60,482 nt of DNA from Comamonas testosteroni (GCF_003569915.1 NZ_KZ984466.1:1-60482); one strand, 5' to 3'; positions 43,439 through 51,757 are shown, counted from the first letter of the stretch. Notes: generated from the letters alone by a model not told the origin. A program made the numbers and translations.

Positions 43439-43557
43439 TTCATCTGTCCGATGGAAATGGGCAAGCCCTCGCCCTCATGGGCAAAGAGTTTGCCCAAAGG
43501 GGTTTGAGAAAGGATGGCCGAAGCCACATCGACCCGAAGGTTGAGATTGCTACTTTA
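43439..43557 (-). promoter_or_regulatory. Structured 5' leader, copy 21 (gene 42935-43438)
   Basis: Last hairpin CATTTC/GAAATG includes the start codon. Middle TTGGGCAA/TTGCCCA with CCC/GGG. First TGGCTTCGGCCA. TAAAGT -10 at 43552-43557. Confidence 0.85.
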
Positions 43558-43565
43558 CCAGTGAA

Positions 43566-43606
43566 AACAAAGAGCCTGCCTTCTCAAAACGAGACTGACA
43601 GGCTCC
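43566..43606 (-). terminator. Intrinsic terminator
   Basis: GAGCCTG..CAGGCTC hairpin with A-rich plus-strand flank, after the gene ending at 43630. Confidence 0.6.
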
Positions 43607-43629
43607 GATGCGTATTACGGTCGAACTGA

Positions 43630-44010
43630 CTAGGCGTGCGATGGGGCTTTATGCAATTTTGTCCAAGCCCTGTAGACAAAGAAGGCGGCTAAGAGGCCCA
43701 CAGCACCTGATGCAATTTGGTCCCAGTCGTAGACCGTGGTGGATCTATCCAGCTGGTCTTCCCAAAATTCGTAACCAAAGTGAAATGTTGCTGTTGCCAA
43801 CATGCCAATCCAGAAGGTCAGACTGTTTCCACCCAAGGAGTAGAAAAAGAAAGGCAAGAAAAGGCCAAGAAGAAAGTGGGCTACGAAGTAGTGTTGAGTG
43901 AAGTACAGACCAACGGTGAACTGGAGCGCCAGTACAAGCATGCAGCCGCACACGAAGAATGCGAGTGCTGCTTTTTGAGTCTTTTTTTCAAAGGGGGTGA
44001 AGTCGCGCAT
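43630..44010 (-). CDS. Membrane protein, VanZ/YjdF-like
   Basis: A 126-residue protein with about four hydrophobic segments. HFGYEFWEDQ and DWDQIASGAVGLLAAFF resemble the W-E...WD-x-x-x-x-x-G-x-x-G pattern of small VanZ/YjdF (DUF2238)-type membrane proteins. It lies 20 bp after the gene at 44031 and shares its transcript. Confidence 0.55.
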   Translation of the reverse strand: MRDFTPFEKKTQKAALAFFVCGCMLVLALQFTVGLYFTQHYFVAHFLLGLFLPFFFYSLGGNSLTFWIGMLATATFHFGYEFWEDQLDRSTTVYDWDQIASGAVGLLAAFFVYRAWTKLHKAPSHA

Positions 44011-44030
44011 AAATATCCTGCTAGGTAAGT

Positions 44031-44777
44031 TCAGATCTTGTCTTCCTGCGCCAGCTGAAGTCCGTTGTGTGCGAACTTGCGCAGGAGCACGAAAACGTAA
44101 GACGGCGAGTAGATGTCCTTGAGCGCAGCGCGGCCCCCGCTTGCGTAGATTTCGTGCGTCTCGGCCAAGGAGCGACGAGGTTCGCTATAGGACTTGCCCT
44201 TCACTTCTTTGACCCAGCGACCGTAGCCTTTACCGCCAATTTTCCCCAACACAGCAGGGGCAATAACTCGGAACTGGGAGTTCTTGGCCAGCTTGTTGCC
44301 TTCCGCTGTATTGCGGTAGAAAGATAGAGCTGTTTGCACTTGGTCGTGGTCGATGAAGAGATCATCGTCCGCTTCGGGGTAGGCGTGCAGGAAGCCGGCA
44401 GGGGTTAGATAAAGCGGGTCAGAGAACTTGCGGCTGCGCCAATCTGTGCGTGCAAACTCTGAAGTGATTGGGGCAATGCCAATCTCAACCACCACTCGTT
44501 CACTGAGGTAACGGCGTAATTCGCTGTCATCGCCCGCTAGATAGTTGGCAATGCTGTCATCCAGCGCCTTCATTTCTGTCTCGGGTATCAGCAGGTCGAA
44601 TACCGCCTGTATCTTGCCCTCCCACTTCTTTGGTAAGGCTGCTTCATCCCCCAGGGTGTGCCAAGCAAAGGCGTGCTTGCGCACGGTTGGGTTGATACCC
44701 TGCTTCGCGCCATTGTCTTGGAGCATCTTCCAGACAGCGTTGCGCTTGTGCATTTGTGCCTGCGCATTTGTGTTCAT
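44031..44777 (-). CDS. Unknown protein, leader-controlled
   Basis: A 248-residue protein (MNTNAQAQMHKRNAVWKMLQ) with no recognised domain. Preceded by a shortened leader and followed closely by the VanZ-like gene. Confidence 0.7.
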   Translation of the reverse strand: MNTNAQAQMHKRNAVWKMLQDNGAKQGINPTVRKHAFAWHTLGDEAALPKKWEGKIQAVFDLLIPETEMKALDDSIANYLAGDDSELRRYLSERVVVEIGIAPITSEFARTDWRSRKFSDPLYLTPAGFLHAYPEADDDLFIDHDQVQTALSFYRNTAEGNKLAKNSQFRVIAPAVLGKIGGKGYGRWVKEVKGKSYSEPRRSLAETHEIYASGGRAALKDIYSPSYVFVLLRKFAHNGLQLAQEDKI

Positions 44778-44830
44778 GGTTCTCTCGTGAGTTGGTTAGG
44801 ACGGCACAGGGCCAAGTGCGACCCTGCTTA
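44778..44830 (-). promoter_or_regulatory. Structured 5' leader, copy 22, short (gene 44031-44777)
   Basis: Only the middle hairpin (CAGGG/CCCTG, 44804-44828 region) and the linker remain. The 5' half is lost; the klcA gene ends at 44836, so co-transcription with klcA is likely. Confidence 0.6.
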
Positions 44831-44835
44831 AGTAA

Positions 44836-45288
44836 TCAATCAATTGCTCGCATGATTTTTTCAGATTCACCGTGCGTGCGAGCGAAGTCCATCAGCAGGT
44901 CACGTTGATTGAAAAGATGCTCAGCTGCGTCTTCATCACCCCTGTCCAAAATGCTTTCACCAAGGCGACCCAGCACCAGCAAGTTGACAATGAGGCATGC
45001 GCCTTCACAGCTAATGCGTTCCTGGAAATAGTTGCCTGTAACACTGACTTCGAGTTCAGCATCAGAAGAAAGACGCATAAATCGACCGCCGTTTGTGAGG
45101 TCGAAATACTCCCAGTGGCCACCACTATAGGAGCTGCACAGGTCACGCATGGTTGAGTAGACAACACTCTCACCAAGCAAGTAATACTTGCCAAACATCG
45201 ATGGCAGAAAGTCGAACAATTTTGCTTCGGCAACCTTTTGCATGGCGATGGAGGAAGACTCTTTGGCTTCGGGAATATAGGAGGTCAT
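44836..45288 (-). CDS. klcA: ArdB/KlcA-family antirestriction protein
   Basis: A 150-residue protein with the family blocks FLPSMFGKYYLLGESVVYST, YSGGHWEYFDLTNGGRFM and VTGNYFQERISCEGACLIVN, and ending in MRAID. ArdB/KlcA proteins protect incoming plasmid DNA from type I restriction without mimicking DNA. Driven by a TTGCGC-type promoter, consistent with IncP plasmids where klcA is under the global Kor regulators. Likely co-transcribed with 44031-44777 and 43630-44010. Confidence 0.88.
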   Translation of the reverse strand: MTSYIPEAKESSSIAMQKVAEAKLFDFLPSMFGKYYLLGESVVYSTMRDLCSSYSGGHWEYFDLTNGGRFMRLSSDAELEVSVTGNYFQERISCEGACLIVNLLVLGRLGESILDRGDEDAAEHLFNQRDLLMDFARTHGESEKIMRAID

Positions 45289-45315
45289 GTATTCAATCAG
45301 TTGTTGTTCAGACCC

Positions 45316-45343
45316 ATGTTACGGATAACGACCTTTGGCGCAA
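45316..45343 (-). promoter_or_regulatory. TTGCGYCAAA-type promoter (klcA)
   Basis: Minus strand ATTTGCGCCAAAG with TTGCGC at 45338-45343, 16-bp spacer, TAACAT at 45316-45321. Confidence 0.75.
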
Positions 45344-45362
45344 ATGCTGCTTAGGACCTCAA

Positions 45363-45391
45363 TAAAAAAGGCCAACTGATGTTGGCCTGGT
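45363..45391 (-). terminator. Intrinsic terminator
   Basis: AAAAAAGGCCAAC-tgat-GTTGGCC hairpin, after the gene ending at 45409; on the minus strand the stem is followed by TTTTTT. Confidence 0.8.
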
Positions 45392-45408
45392 GGTTCATTT
45401 GCAGCAAA

Positions 45409-46065
45409 TCATATGGCAGTGCCAGCGCTGTGTTTTTCTCCGCCCAACTTGGCGCGCTGCTTTGAGGCCCAGTCCTCTTGATACTGCGTGACTGAAGGGA
45501 TGTACACAGAGTTTTCTGCTCTGTTCAGTTGCTTGACCAGCATCTCAAAATGACTTCCTGACTTCTTGTACCCATTGATGCTGAAGATCTTTGACTTTGC
45601 TGCTACTTCATCCATGTCGTCATAAATTTTGTAGAACTGCTCATACTCAGTGAGCAATCTTTCCCGTGCCCGCCCAACACTTGCAATTGCTGTGAACTTG
45701 ACTTCCGCGTCCTTAGGGTGGATATGGAGCCAGGCCGATGCTGCAGTTGCTAAGTAGACTGTGCCCATTTGCGTAGTGATGTCCTTCGACTCAGCCAGAA
45801 CGCAATCGCGCCACTCCCTGTTCATCCAGTTGTCTGTAATGGACTCTGCCTCCTGAGCAGTGCGGCATGCTTGTATGGCCCGGATTTCCTTTTCAATGGA
45901 TGCAAGGTTATCAATGTGGTGGCTTGTCTTTTCAGCGTTGTTGATTTTGACTTGAGCCTGCAAGACTGGAGCCATATCAAATGCCATGGCAGCAACAATT
46001 GACCAAATGATGAGGGCTGGCGCTGCATGTTGGAAACGCGAAGCCATGATCCTGAATTTAGACAA
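45409..46065 (-). CDS. Exported or membrane-anchored unknown protein
   Basis: A 218-residue protein with an N-terminal hydrophobic segment (APALIIWSIVAAMAFDMAPV) acting as signal or anchor, then a helical, charged region with two Cys (IQACRTAQEAE, WRDCVLAESK). A start at MASRFQ is also possible. Last gene of an operon starting at 47803; its start overlaps the previous gene by 8 bp. Confidence 0.7.
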   Translation of the reverse strand: MSKFRIMASRFQHAAPALIIWSIVAAMAFDMAPVLQAQVKINNAEKTSHHIDNLASIEKEIRAIQACRTAQEAESITDNWMNREWRDCVLAESKDITTQMGTVYLATAASAWLHIHPKDAEVKFTAIASVGRARERLLTEYEQFYKIYDDMDEVAAKSKIFSINGYKKSGSHFEMLVKQLNRAENSVYIPSVTQYQEDWASKQRAKLGGEKHSAGTAI

Positions 46066-46342
46066 GATCCGTCTCCGAACCAGAGCTGGCTTGAATGTCC
46101 TTTCTGGAGACGCGAACGGTGCGCTCGGTGCCGTGAATAAGGTCCATTAGCTTGCCTTTGTTTTCGCCAGAAGTTGCACGGTCGAATTCGGCCCCGGTCA
46201 CAACCATTTCAGTCCATTCTTGTGGAGCCTGGGGTGACATTCTTGCCTCAAACAACCTGAAGTTTTCGCTTACCGTCCCTAACTGTTTCAATGCGAGTTT
46301 TCCAAAAACATAGTTCTCGTAGATTTTTGCGTCCATGCTCAT
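46058..46342 (-). CDS. Small unknown protein
   Basis: A 94-residue protein (MSMDAKIYENYVFGKLALKQ) without recognised domain, within the 45409-47803 operon, 12 bp after the previous gene and overlapping the next. Confidence 0.65.
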   Translation of the reverse strand: MSMDAKIYENYVFGKLALKQLGTVSENFRLFEARMSPQAPQEWTEMVVTGAEFDRATSGENKGKLMDLIHGTERTVRVSRKDIQASSGSETDLV

Positions 46343-46354
46343 GATGGTGTGTCT

Positions 46355-46843
46355 TTAGTGTGTGGCAGCGCCAGCAAGCTTTTGAGCTTGCACGATTTGC
46401 TTGCGAATGTTGAAAAAAACTCGGCGGTCAGAGCTATTGCGCACCTTGAAGATCTGATCGCAATTCCAGTTGTCTGAATCCACCCAGGCCACGTCATACA
46501 GAGCCTCAAAGAACAGCTGGTTTGCCTCTAGGCTTTGGATCAGCTCAGGGTGATTGATGAGAAGTTCAGGTTCTTGCTTTTGAAGAGTGCTCGTGAGTTG
46601 GAGGTTTTCAACGATGCGGCGTTTCACTCCGCCTGCGTCGTTCTCAATCGCCCTATGTAGCTCTAAGAGCTTGAGCTGTAGCGACTTTTGGTTGGACATC
46701 AGCACCTTGTTCAATGTGCGATAGGACTGCGCATCTACCCTGGCCCTCTTGCATTTGTGAAACTGAACAAAAACTACAGCCAACAAAACGAGAGTGCAGA
46801 CGAAAAAGATGTTGTTGAGCGCAAAGGAAATCATCTGCTTCAC
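46355..46843 (-). CDS. Membrane-anchored unknown protein
   Basis: A 162-residue protein with one N-terminal transmembrane helix (FFVCTLVLLAVVFVQFHKCK) and a helical soluble part (NQKSLQLKLLELHRAIENDA). Operon member, 7 bp after the preceding gene. Function unknown. Confidence 0.65.
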   Translation of the reverse strand: MKQMISFALNNIFFVCTLVLLAVVFVQFHKCKRARVDAQSYRTLNKVLMSNQKSLQLKLLELHRAIENDAGGVKRRIVENLQLTSTLQKQEPELLINHPELIQSLEANQLFFEALYDVAWVDSDNWNCDQIFKVRNSSDRRVFFNIRKQIVQAQKLAGAATH

Positions 46844-46850
46844 CTCGCTT

Positions 46851-47474
46851 TCACTTCACTTGACCAAGCAATACCGTGTGCTCAGGAGGCATACGATCTG
46901 ACCAGTCTGTTTCGGTAATGCGGGTTCTTTGTAATGTTGGCATGCTCAACTTTTCTTGACGAAGCTTTACCAGGCCAAGTTCTGAAAGCGTGTCGGTGTA
47001 CGGATGGACCGGGGAAGCAGGCTCTCCTGAGCGGGGAAAAAGCTCCAAAACAGGTTGGGCACGACCATGAGAGGCAACGTCTGCTGGCCAGCGGCTTTCA
47101 TAGTGACGTCCTTGCATAGTCCCGGCATACCACAGCATTGTTTTGTCACTCACCGAATCAAATTCTTGGTCCAGCACCGTGTATTCGACTTCATGGGCGA
47201 CGATGTGCTCTTCATTCACCAGCCACCGCGCCCTACTGGTGAAGGTCTGTACATGATCAGCAGTTTCAATCAGGATTCCTTCAACTGCTTTTCGTCCAAT
47301 ATTGCGCGAAGCAACCCAGTGATGTTTGTTCGGAAACGGCTTTCGTGAGACAAGATCCGATGCCTTCAGATCGACGCCTAGCTCACAGACTTGCAAGCTG
47401 ATCAATCGACATTCACCAATCAGAAATGCCTTGCGAGGTTGTGCGTAAAACCGTGGAGTGATGTGTATCAGCAA
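46851..47474 (-). CDS. Unknown protein
   Basis: A 207-residue soluble protein (MLIHITPRFYAQPRKAFLIG), beta-rich with a Trp-containing core (RARWLVNEEHIVAHEVEYTV). No family recognised. Starts 7 bp inside the end of the first operon gene. Confidence 0.68.
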   Translation of the reverse strand: MLIHITPRFYAQPRKAFLIGECRLISLQVCELGVDLKASDLVSRKPFPNKHHWVASRNIGRKAVEGILIETADHVQTFTSRARWLVNEEHIVAHEVEYTVLDQEFDSVSDKTMLWYAGTMQGRHYESRWPADVASHGRAQPVLELFPRSGEPASPVHPYTDTLSELGLVKLRQEKLSMPTLQRTRITETDWSDRMPPEHTVLLGQVK

Positions 47475-47803
47475 GGGATCTCCTTTTTGCTTTGTACTTG
47501 TTGGCGCAAGAACTGAAGTGCTCTATCTGCATAGGTGTCGCCGTAATCCACCTTGACATGGCCCAACTCGGAAAGAGTGCGCCCCAGGTCGTTAAGCTGC
47601 TGTATCACTGGCATGGCCAGAGCAGCCGACTGCATAAAAAATCCGATCTCATGTACGCGACGTGAGTAGTCGTCCATGTGCCCAAACTCGCCTACTGACG
47701 CTCGCTGCACACCGTCCATGGTTGTTTGCAACGCTATTAATTCATTCAAAAGCTCAATGCCGCGCTGCGCAGTAGTGGCCGGACTCTCTTCTTCCATCTT
47801 CAT
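47468..47803 (-). CDS. Helical unknown protein, first gene of operon
   Basis: A 111-residue protein (MKMEEESPATTAQRGIELLN) of helical composition. The frame is open upstream to 47926, but that part contains a terminator-like hairpin, so the ATG at 47803 (or the next Met) is chosen. Five overlapping or closely spaced genes follow. Confidence 0.65.
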   Translation of the reverse strand: MKMEEESPATTAQRGIELLNELIALQTTMDGVQRASVGEFGHMDDYSRRVHEIGFFMQSAALAMPVIQQLNDLGRTLSELGHVKVDYGDTYADRALQFLRQQVQSKKEIPC

Positions 47804-47837
47804 CAGGTAGATCTCACAATCAACTTTTATCTCTGGC

Positions 47838-47872
47838 AAAAAGAAATGCCGACAGTTTTTAGGCTGTCGGCA
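47838..47872 (-). terminator. Terminator or attenuator upstream of an operon
   Basis: On the minus strand TGCCGACAG-cctaaaaa-CTGTCGGCA is followed by TTTCTTTTT, a strong intrinsic terminator. It lies 45 bp before the first gene (start 47803), with no complete gene between it and the terminator at 48090. It may attenuate the operon or end a small RNA. Confidence 0.65.
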
Positions 47873-48089
47873 TCGCAATGAGAGCGCCTGGAGACAACAG
47901 GCTGCTTTCCGCGTAATCAAGGCCAATTTTTTCGCAAAGGACAGCTGACTACGCCTTCAAATTTAATCGGGACGTTGCTTTGTTTGGGTTCAAAAAGGTA
48001 ATGAAAACGCCATGTTTACTTTCAAACCATATCGACGGCATATAAAGTCAACCGAAGACAGAGCAGATTGACTTAGGCCTTGGGAAAGG

Positions 48090-48123
48090 AAAAAGGCCGG
48101 TAGCTGCGAAACTACCGGCCTTC
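48090..48123 (-). terminator. Intrinsic terminator-like hairpin
   Basis: AAAAAGGCCGGTAG-ctgcgaaa-CTACCGGCCTT. On the minus strand the stem is followed by a T-run; it lies about 180 bp beyond the stop of the gene at 48304. Nothing coding was seen between 48124 and 48303 or between 47873 and 48089. Confidence 0.7.
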
Positions 48124-48303
48124 GGCCAAGGAGCGACATGACGGAGAGTAAGTCGCACCGATGAGAGCTTTCAACTGGAGAAGGTCAGCTAATTGCCCTC
48201 GATGGGAGAGTTTTCATGAAGAAGACATATGGATGGTACAGAGCACAATTAAATGATTAACGAACTATTGTGTGCAAATTCGCCTTGTTTGTTTGTGGGT
48301 TGA

Positions 48304-48876
48304 CTATGCGGTGCTAGTCGCTGGCGCTGGTGTGTGTACGCAAGGTGCCTGGTCCATCAGGAACAGAGGCACATGGCCAACTTTAGAGTCCCAGTCACGT
48401 AGGGTGTATACAGGCCATCGGCATCGCTTTCCTTTCGGGGAGTTTTGCATGGCTACGATGGTGTCAGAGTCAGCCCAAGCAGCGGGGCGTAGTGACATTG
48501 GTGCAAGCTCCCAAGCACTTGCCCATGCCTTTTGCCAAATATTCCAGGCTAGCTGAATACTGGGTGAGCTGTAGCCTTCTGCCGAGCGTTCAAAGTCCCC
48601 CTGAAGGTTGCCCTTGTCAATCTCAATTCTTGCATTGTTCTCAAACTGACCACGAGACAAAGAAGAGACTTCTTCAGACACCGCGACAGCACGAGCTGTT
48701 TCAAGTGTTGCAGTTTCGATCCAATCACATATCTGTCGGGGCACAAAACCATTTTTCTGCGTTACTCCTTTCGTGGTGCTAGCCAAGTGGCAATATGTCT
48801 TGCCAGCCTGTTCAGCTCCAGTCGTAAGGATTCTCCATGTATCGTCCATGTGGACAATCAAAATATTGATTGGCAC
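48304..48876 (-). CDS. Unknown protein
   Basis: A 190-residue protein (MPINILIVHMDDTWRILTTG) without recognised family. Starts 24 bp after the stop of the small Cys-containing gene at 48901 and is probably co-transcribed with it from the TTGCGT-type promoter. Confidence 0.65.
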   Translation of the reverse strand: MPINILIVHMDDTWRILTTGAEQAGKTYCHLASTTKGVTQKNGFVPRQICDWIETATLETARAVAVSEEVSSLSRGQFENNARIEIDKGNLQGDFERSAEGYSSPSIQLAWNIWQKAWASAWELAPMSLRPAAWADSDTIVAMQNSPKGKRCRWPVYTLRDWDSKVGHVPLFLMDQAPCVHTPAPATSTA

Positions 48877-48900
48877 CTAGCACTCCGATCAGTTTTTTAT

Positions 48901-49158
48901 TCAGGTAAACAGGAGTTGTTGAGAGAATAGATTTGCCCTTGCAATATCTCGCTGTCTGGAAACTTCAGCGAACTGGGCTTCTTTGATTTTCAGATACTGA
49001 CGGTCACAATACTCATTTCCCTTGAGTATCGTTTTATTTACCCTTGCCCCGTGTTCTTTGTCACAACCAAAACAATGCCACGTCTTTGGCCCATTGCCAT
49101 TTCTTCCGCTGGCACTTCCACGCATAAACCCCAGTTTCCTATTGCCCGCCATTTTCAT
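48901..49158 (-). CDS. Small protein with putative zinc site
   Basis: An 85-residue basic protein with WHCFGCDKEHG and, about 20 residues later, EYCDRQY: a possible Cys2-x-His/Cys zinc site. The rest is basic and helical. First gene after the promoter at 49184-49211. Confidence 0.65.
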   Translation of the reverse strand: MKMAGNRKLGFMRGSASGRNGNGPKTWHCFGCDKEHGARVNKTILKGNEYCDRQYLKIKEAQFAEVSRQRDIARANLFSQQLLFT

Positions 49159-49183
49159 CCCAATATAATAAAATGATTTTTAA

Positions 49184-49211
49184 ATAATATCGAAATCTGT
49201 GTTTGACGCAA
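49184..49211 (-). promoter_or_regulatory. TTGCGYCAAA-type promoter (gene 48901-49158)
   Basis: Minus strand ATTTGCGTCAAAC with TTGCGT at 49206-49211, 16-bp spacer, TATTAT at 49184-49189. Confidence 0.75.
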
Positions 49212-49281
49212 ATAAAGCATGGAGTGATCTATTAAATATACAATATTTGGCTTTGAGTTTTGAGAATCATAATTAAAGATC

Positions 49282-49563
49282 TCAATCATCACATTGAAGG
49301 TTGGAAATCTCCATGCGTCCAGATTTAGGATATCGCTTTGATGGTCGTAAATTCACCGTGCATTTCTTGCCGCTCACGACAAGACGAACCATATAGGTGT
49401 CGGCTGTAATACGGATCGGCTCCTCAATGGTGATATCGTCCGAAAGCACTGAAGCGAAGGCAGCACGCTTGATTTCTTGGACTTCAGGTAGTTGAGGTTG
49501 ATCAGCCATGGCGGGCACATTCAGCGAAAGTGCTGCAATTGAAATGGACAGGAACTTGATCAT
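49282..49563 (-). CDS. Periplasmic small protein
   Basis: A 93-residue protein with a Sec signal peptide (MIKFLSISIAALSLNVPAMA, cleavage after AMA) and two Cys in the mature part (SGKKCTVNLRP, ISNLQCDD), possibly a disulphide. Its ATG overlaps the upstream stop (49560-49563). Confidence 0.7.
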   Translation of the reverse strand: MIKFLSISIAALSLNVPAMADQPQLPEVQEIKRAAFASVLSDDITIEEPIRITADTYMVRLVVSGKKCTVNLRPSKRYPKSGRMEISNLQCDD

Positions 49564-49961
49564 TTGTATTGCTGCCAGCCAGCCTCTTCCTCACTGCACC
49601 AAAGTATTGCCGCATCACTTGGGTAGTTGAACCAGCCATTGTGAAGCTCAACATGACACCGGAAACAGGCCGAATGACAGTGCCCCATTGCTCTGTAGAT
49701 GTATTGAAGGGAAATGCTTTCTCCCGGTAGCGTCGCGTCCTGACCGCAGAGTAGTAGATATGGGCTTTTCCCTGCATTGGCCAGAGCTGTAGATTGATCG
49801 TCAAGCCTGATGAAGTCTCCAAGTGATGTCAGTCCCCCAGATTTGGAGAAGCTTTGGAGTTGACGATGTGACACATGCAATGACTTGTGCTCTGGCTCAT
49901 GCAGTGGCGTAGGGCATTCAGACTGCGTGCGCTTCATGCATAGGTAGCGCCCTAAAAACAT
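49560..49961 (-). CDS. Unknown Cys/His-containing protein
   Basis: A 133-residue protein (start may be Met9, MKRTQSECPT) with MGHCHSACFRCHVELHNGWF, a cluster that could bind metal. Coupled to the periplasmic protein gene downstream. No family recognised. Confidence 0.55.
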   Translation of the reverse strand: MFLGRYLCMKRTQSECPTPLHEPEHKSLHVSHRQLQSFSKSGGLTSLGDFIRLDDQSTALANAGKSPYLLLCGQDATLPGESISLQYIYRAMGHCHSACFRCHVELHNGWFNYPSDAAILWCSEEEAGWQQYK

Positions 49962-49972
49962 AGCCTCAAGTT

Positions 49973-50422
49973 TCAGTTGGAGCGATTGAGGCGAAAGCGG
50001 AAGGGGTTGCGGATGAGGCAGAGCATTGCCATTGCTAGGCCAAGTGTTGCGCTAAGCATTCCTTGGTAGGTAATGCCTGTGGCCTTGGAAGCCACTTCTT
50101 TAACTTCGTCCTGGCGAACGGTATGAAGCGTTCCATTGGCCTCAAATACTTGGTAATCACCTGTGCGAAAGTCGCGTGTTATTTTCCCGTGATGGGGGGT
50201 GATGATGGCCGCTGGGTTTTGGTAGACAAGAGTTCCTTCACTCCATTGGGAGAGGCGTGATGCCTGTGTAAGACCCACCATGAGGCAGCAGTATGCAAGG
50301 ACGAGTCTGAAGCCCGTCTTTAGAGCGCGCCCTGTTTTGGAAGATTTCTCTCCACCAAAAATTTTTCGAGAAGTTGCTTTGTCTTGCACTACTTTCACCT
50401 CTTTCTGGATCGTTTTCAGCAT
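49973..50422 (-). CDS. Membrane protein, two helices
   Basis: A 149-residue protein starting MLKTIQKEVKVVQDKATSRK with two hydrophobic segments (FRLVLAYCCLMVGLTQASRL and ITYQGMLSATLGLAMAMLCL) flanking a domain of about 60 residues. The frame is open upstream but MLKT has the better context. Function unknown. Confidence 0.6.
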   Translation of the reverse strand: MLKTIQKEVKVVQDKATSRKIFGGEKSSKTGRALKTGFRLVLAYCCLMVGLTQASRLSQWSEGTLVYQNPAAIITPHHGKITRDFRTGDYQVFEANGTLHTVRQDEVKEVASKATGITYQGMLSATLGLAMAMLCLIRNPFRFRLNRSN

Positions 50423-50580
50423 TGATATAAATGCGCGGCCCAAACCGCCGTCTGCCCAGTCATGTTGCTCTCTACGGCAGCTACAGGTCTCAAGCTGCAC
50501 TGCAAAGCCTTGCCGCTTTGCACTGAAGCTTCAGCGAACCCCGGCATTTGCGTTGCAGCAACCGAGGCACCCATTCCTCT

Positions 50581-51036
50581 TTAAGTCCAGTAACGATTGG
50601 TCATAGATCGGTATTCTTTGAGTGTGAGAGACGCACTCGAAAGTCGCGGCATCAAAATCTTTCTGTGCACATCTTCTGGGGTGATTGCTGCAATGTCGTA
50701 GTTCTTAGATAGAGCAGCGTGCGATATTTTCTCGACTCGTTTTGCTGATATGTATTGGTACAGGGTAATTGCAAAAACCGCAGAAGCGAGAAGGCAAACG
50801 ACACTGTTGAGGGTTGCCATGTAATTCAATGCATCTTCTATCGGCATTCCTTCAGCACCAGGCACAGAATGCTTGATAGCCATGTATCCAGACCAGAGTA
50901 AAAGGCATGTAACGACCAGAATCGCTATCGTCCTTGCAAGTACCTTCTTGCGGAAGCGCGCTTCTGCCCATTCAATGAATAGAGTTTGAATCTTCCCTGG
51001 CAGTTTGTTTATTTCGTCAGAATGAAGTTGTCTCAT
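50581..51036 (-). CDS. Membrane protein, two helices
   Basis: A 151-residue protein with hydrophobic segments (TIAILVVTCLLLWSGYMAIK and SVVCLLASAVFAITLYQYIS) and a soluble C-terminal part. It lies 12 bp after the 51049-51588 gene and is co-transcribed. Function unknown. Confidence 0.65.
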   Translation of the reverse strand: MRQLHSDEINKLPGKIQTLFIEWAEARFRKKVLARTIAILVVTCLLLWSGYMAIKHSVPGAEGMPIEDALNYMATLNSVVCLLASAVFAITLYQYISAKRVEKISHAALSKNYDIAAITPEDVHRKILMPRLSSASLTLKEYRSMTNRYWT

Positions 51037-51048
51037 GGTTTGTCCTTG

Positions 51049-51588
51049 TTAGAGAGAGCCATTATGGTTTTGAATCAATGCGGAGACTTTGTTGCATCCA
51101 GGCCAGAGATTGAAGCCACAGCACTGGCATGTCGATCCGAGAGGCTTGACCTTTGTGTACCTAGGCTTTGTTGAACTGTTTGTGTCATGAACCTTGTGTC
51201 CACAGTTGATGCATCTCAGCCATCCTTCAGTGTCGTATGAGCCTGGCTGAGCCTTATAGATTTTCTGGAGACTACTAGCACTGAAACCCCATTTGGCCTC
51301 CCTCAGTGCCATATGAAGGTGTGCTATCGCTTTGATAACAAGCCAACCTGCAATACTTAGCGCTGGTAGATATGCAGTTTCAAGGCTTGAGAATGCTGTT
51401 GACATACGTTCCGATGCATTGGCAATTACATGGCTACCAGCAATCAGTCCAATGAAGGCATATTGCCCAATCTTGTAGGCGTTACGCACTACGGCATCAC
51501 AATCTTTGACTGCAGGAAGTAGATCGTGGTGGGTATCAATGTATGAAGACCAAGCAGCTGCTTGTGAGTTCAGGATGCGTGTAGTCAC
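51049..51588 (-). CDS. Membrane protein with zinc-ribbon tail
   Basis: A 179-residue protein with two hydrophobic segments (YAFIGLIAGSHVIANA and YLPALSIAGWLVIKAIAHLH) and a C-terminal zinc ribbon: LRCINCGHKVHD, then STCQCCGFNLWPGC. The combination is unusual and unassigned. Confidence 0.65.
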   Translation of the reverse strand: MTTRILNSQAAAWSSYIDTHHDLLPAVKDCDAVVRNAYKIGQYAFIGLIAGSHVIANASERMSTAFSSLETAYLPALSIAGWLVIKAIAHLHMALREAKWGFSASSLQKIYKAQPGSYDTEGWLRCINCGHKVHDTNSSTKPRYTKVKPLGSTCQCCGFNLWPGCNKVSALIQNHNGSL

Positions 51589-51757
51589 CGCTTATTCGCT
51601 CTTACGTGTAGTGTTTCAAAGTGTAATGAAGCGAATTACTTTGAACATGCTCTATTCCTATCGTTTTTAGATTCTTTTCTCACTGTAAAAATGAAGTCAG
51701 GCTGGAACATTCATCGTGAGTACGATTGAGAAGACAACCCGCTGTTGGACCCTACTT

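Noticed and set aside
44031..44777. Recombinase or replication function for this protein
   Set aside because: No motif supports it; kept as unknown.
3286..44830. Repeated leaders as a CRISPR array or REP-type repeats
   Set aside because: Copies are far apart, each fixed just before an ATG, with promoter-like hexamers at one end and variable stems. There are no regular short repeats with spacers and no cas genes.
3286..44830. Repeated leaders as integron attC sites
   Set aside because: attC sites follow the gene and carry paired RYYYAAC/GTTRRRY boxes. These elements precede genes and contain promoter-like sequences. No IntI-type integrase was recognised.
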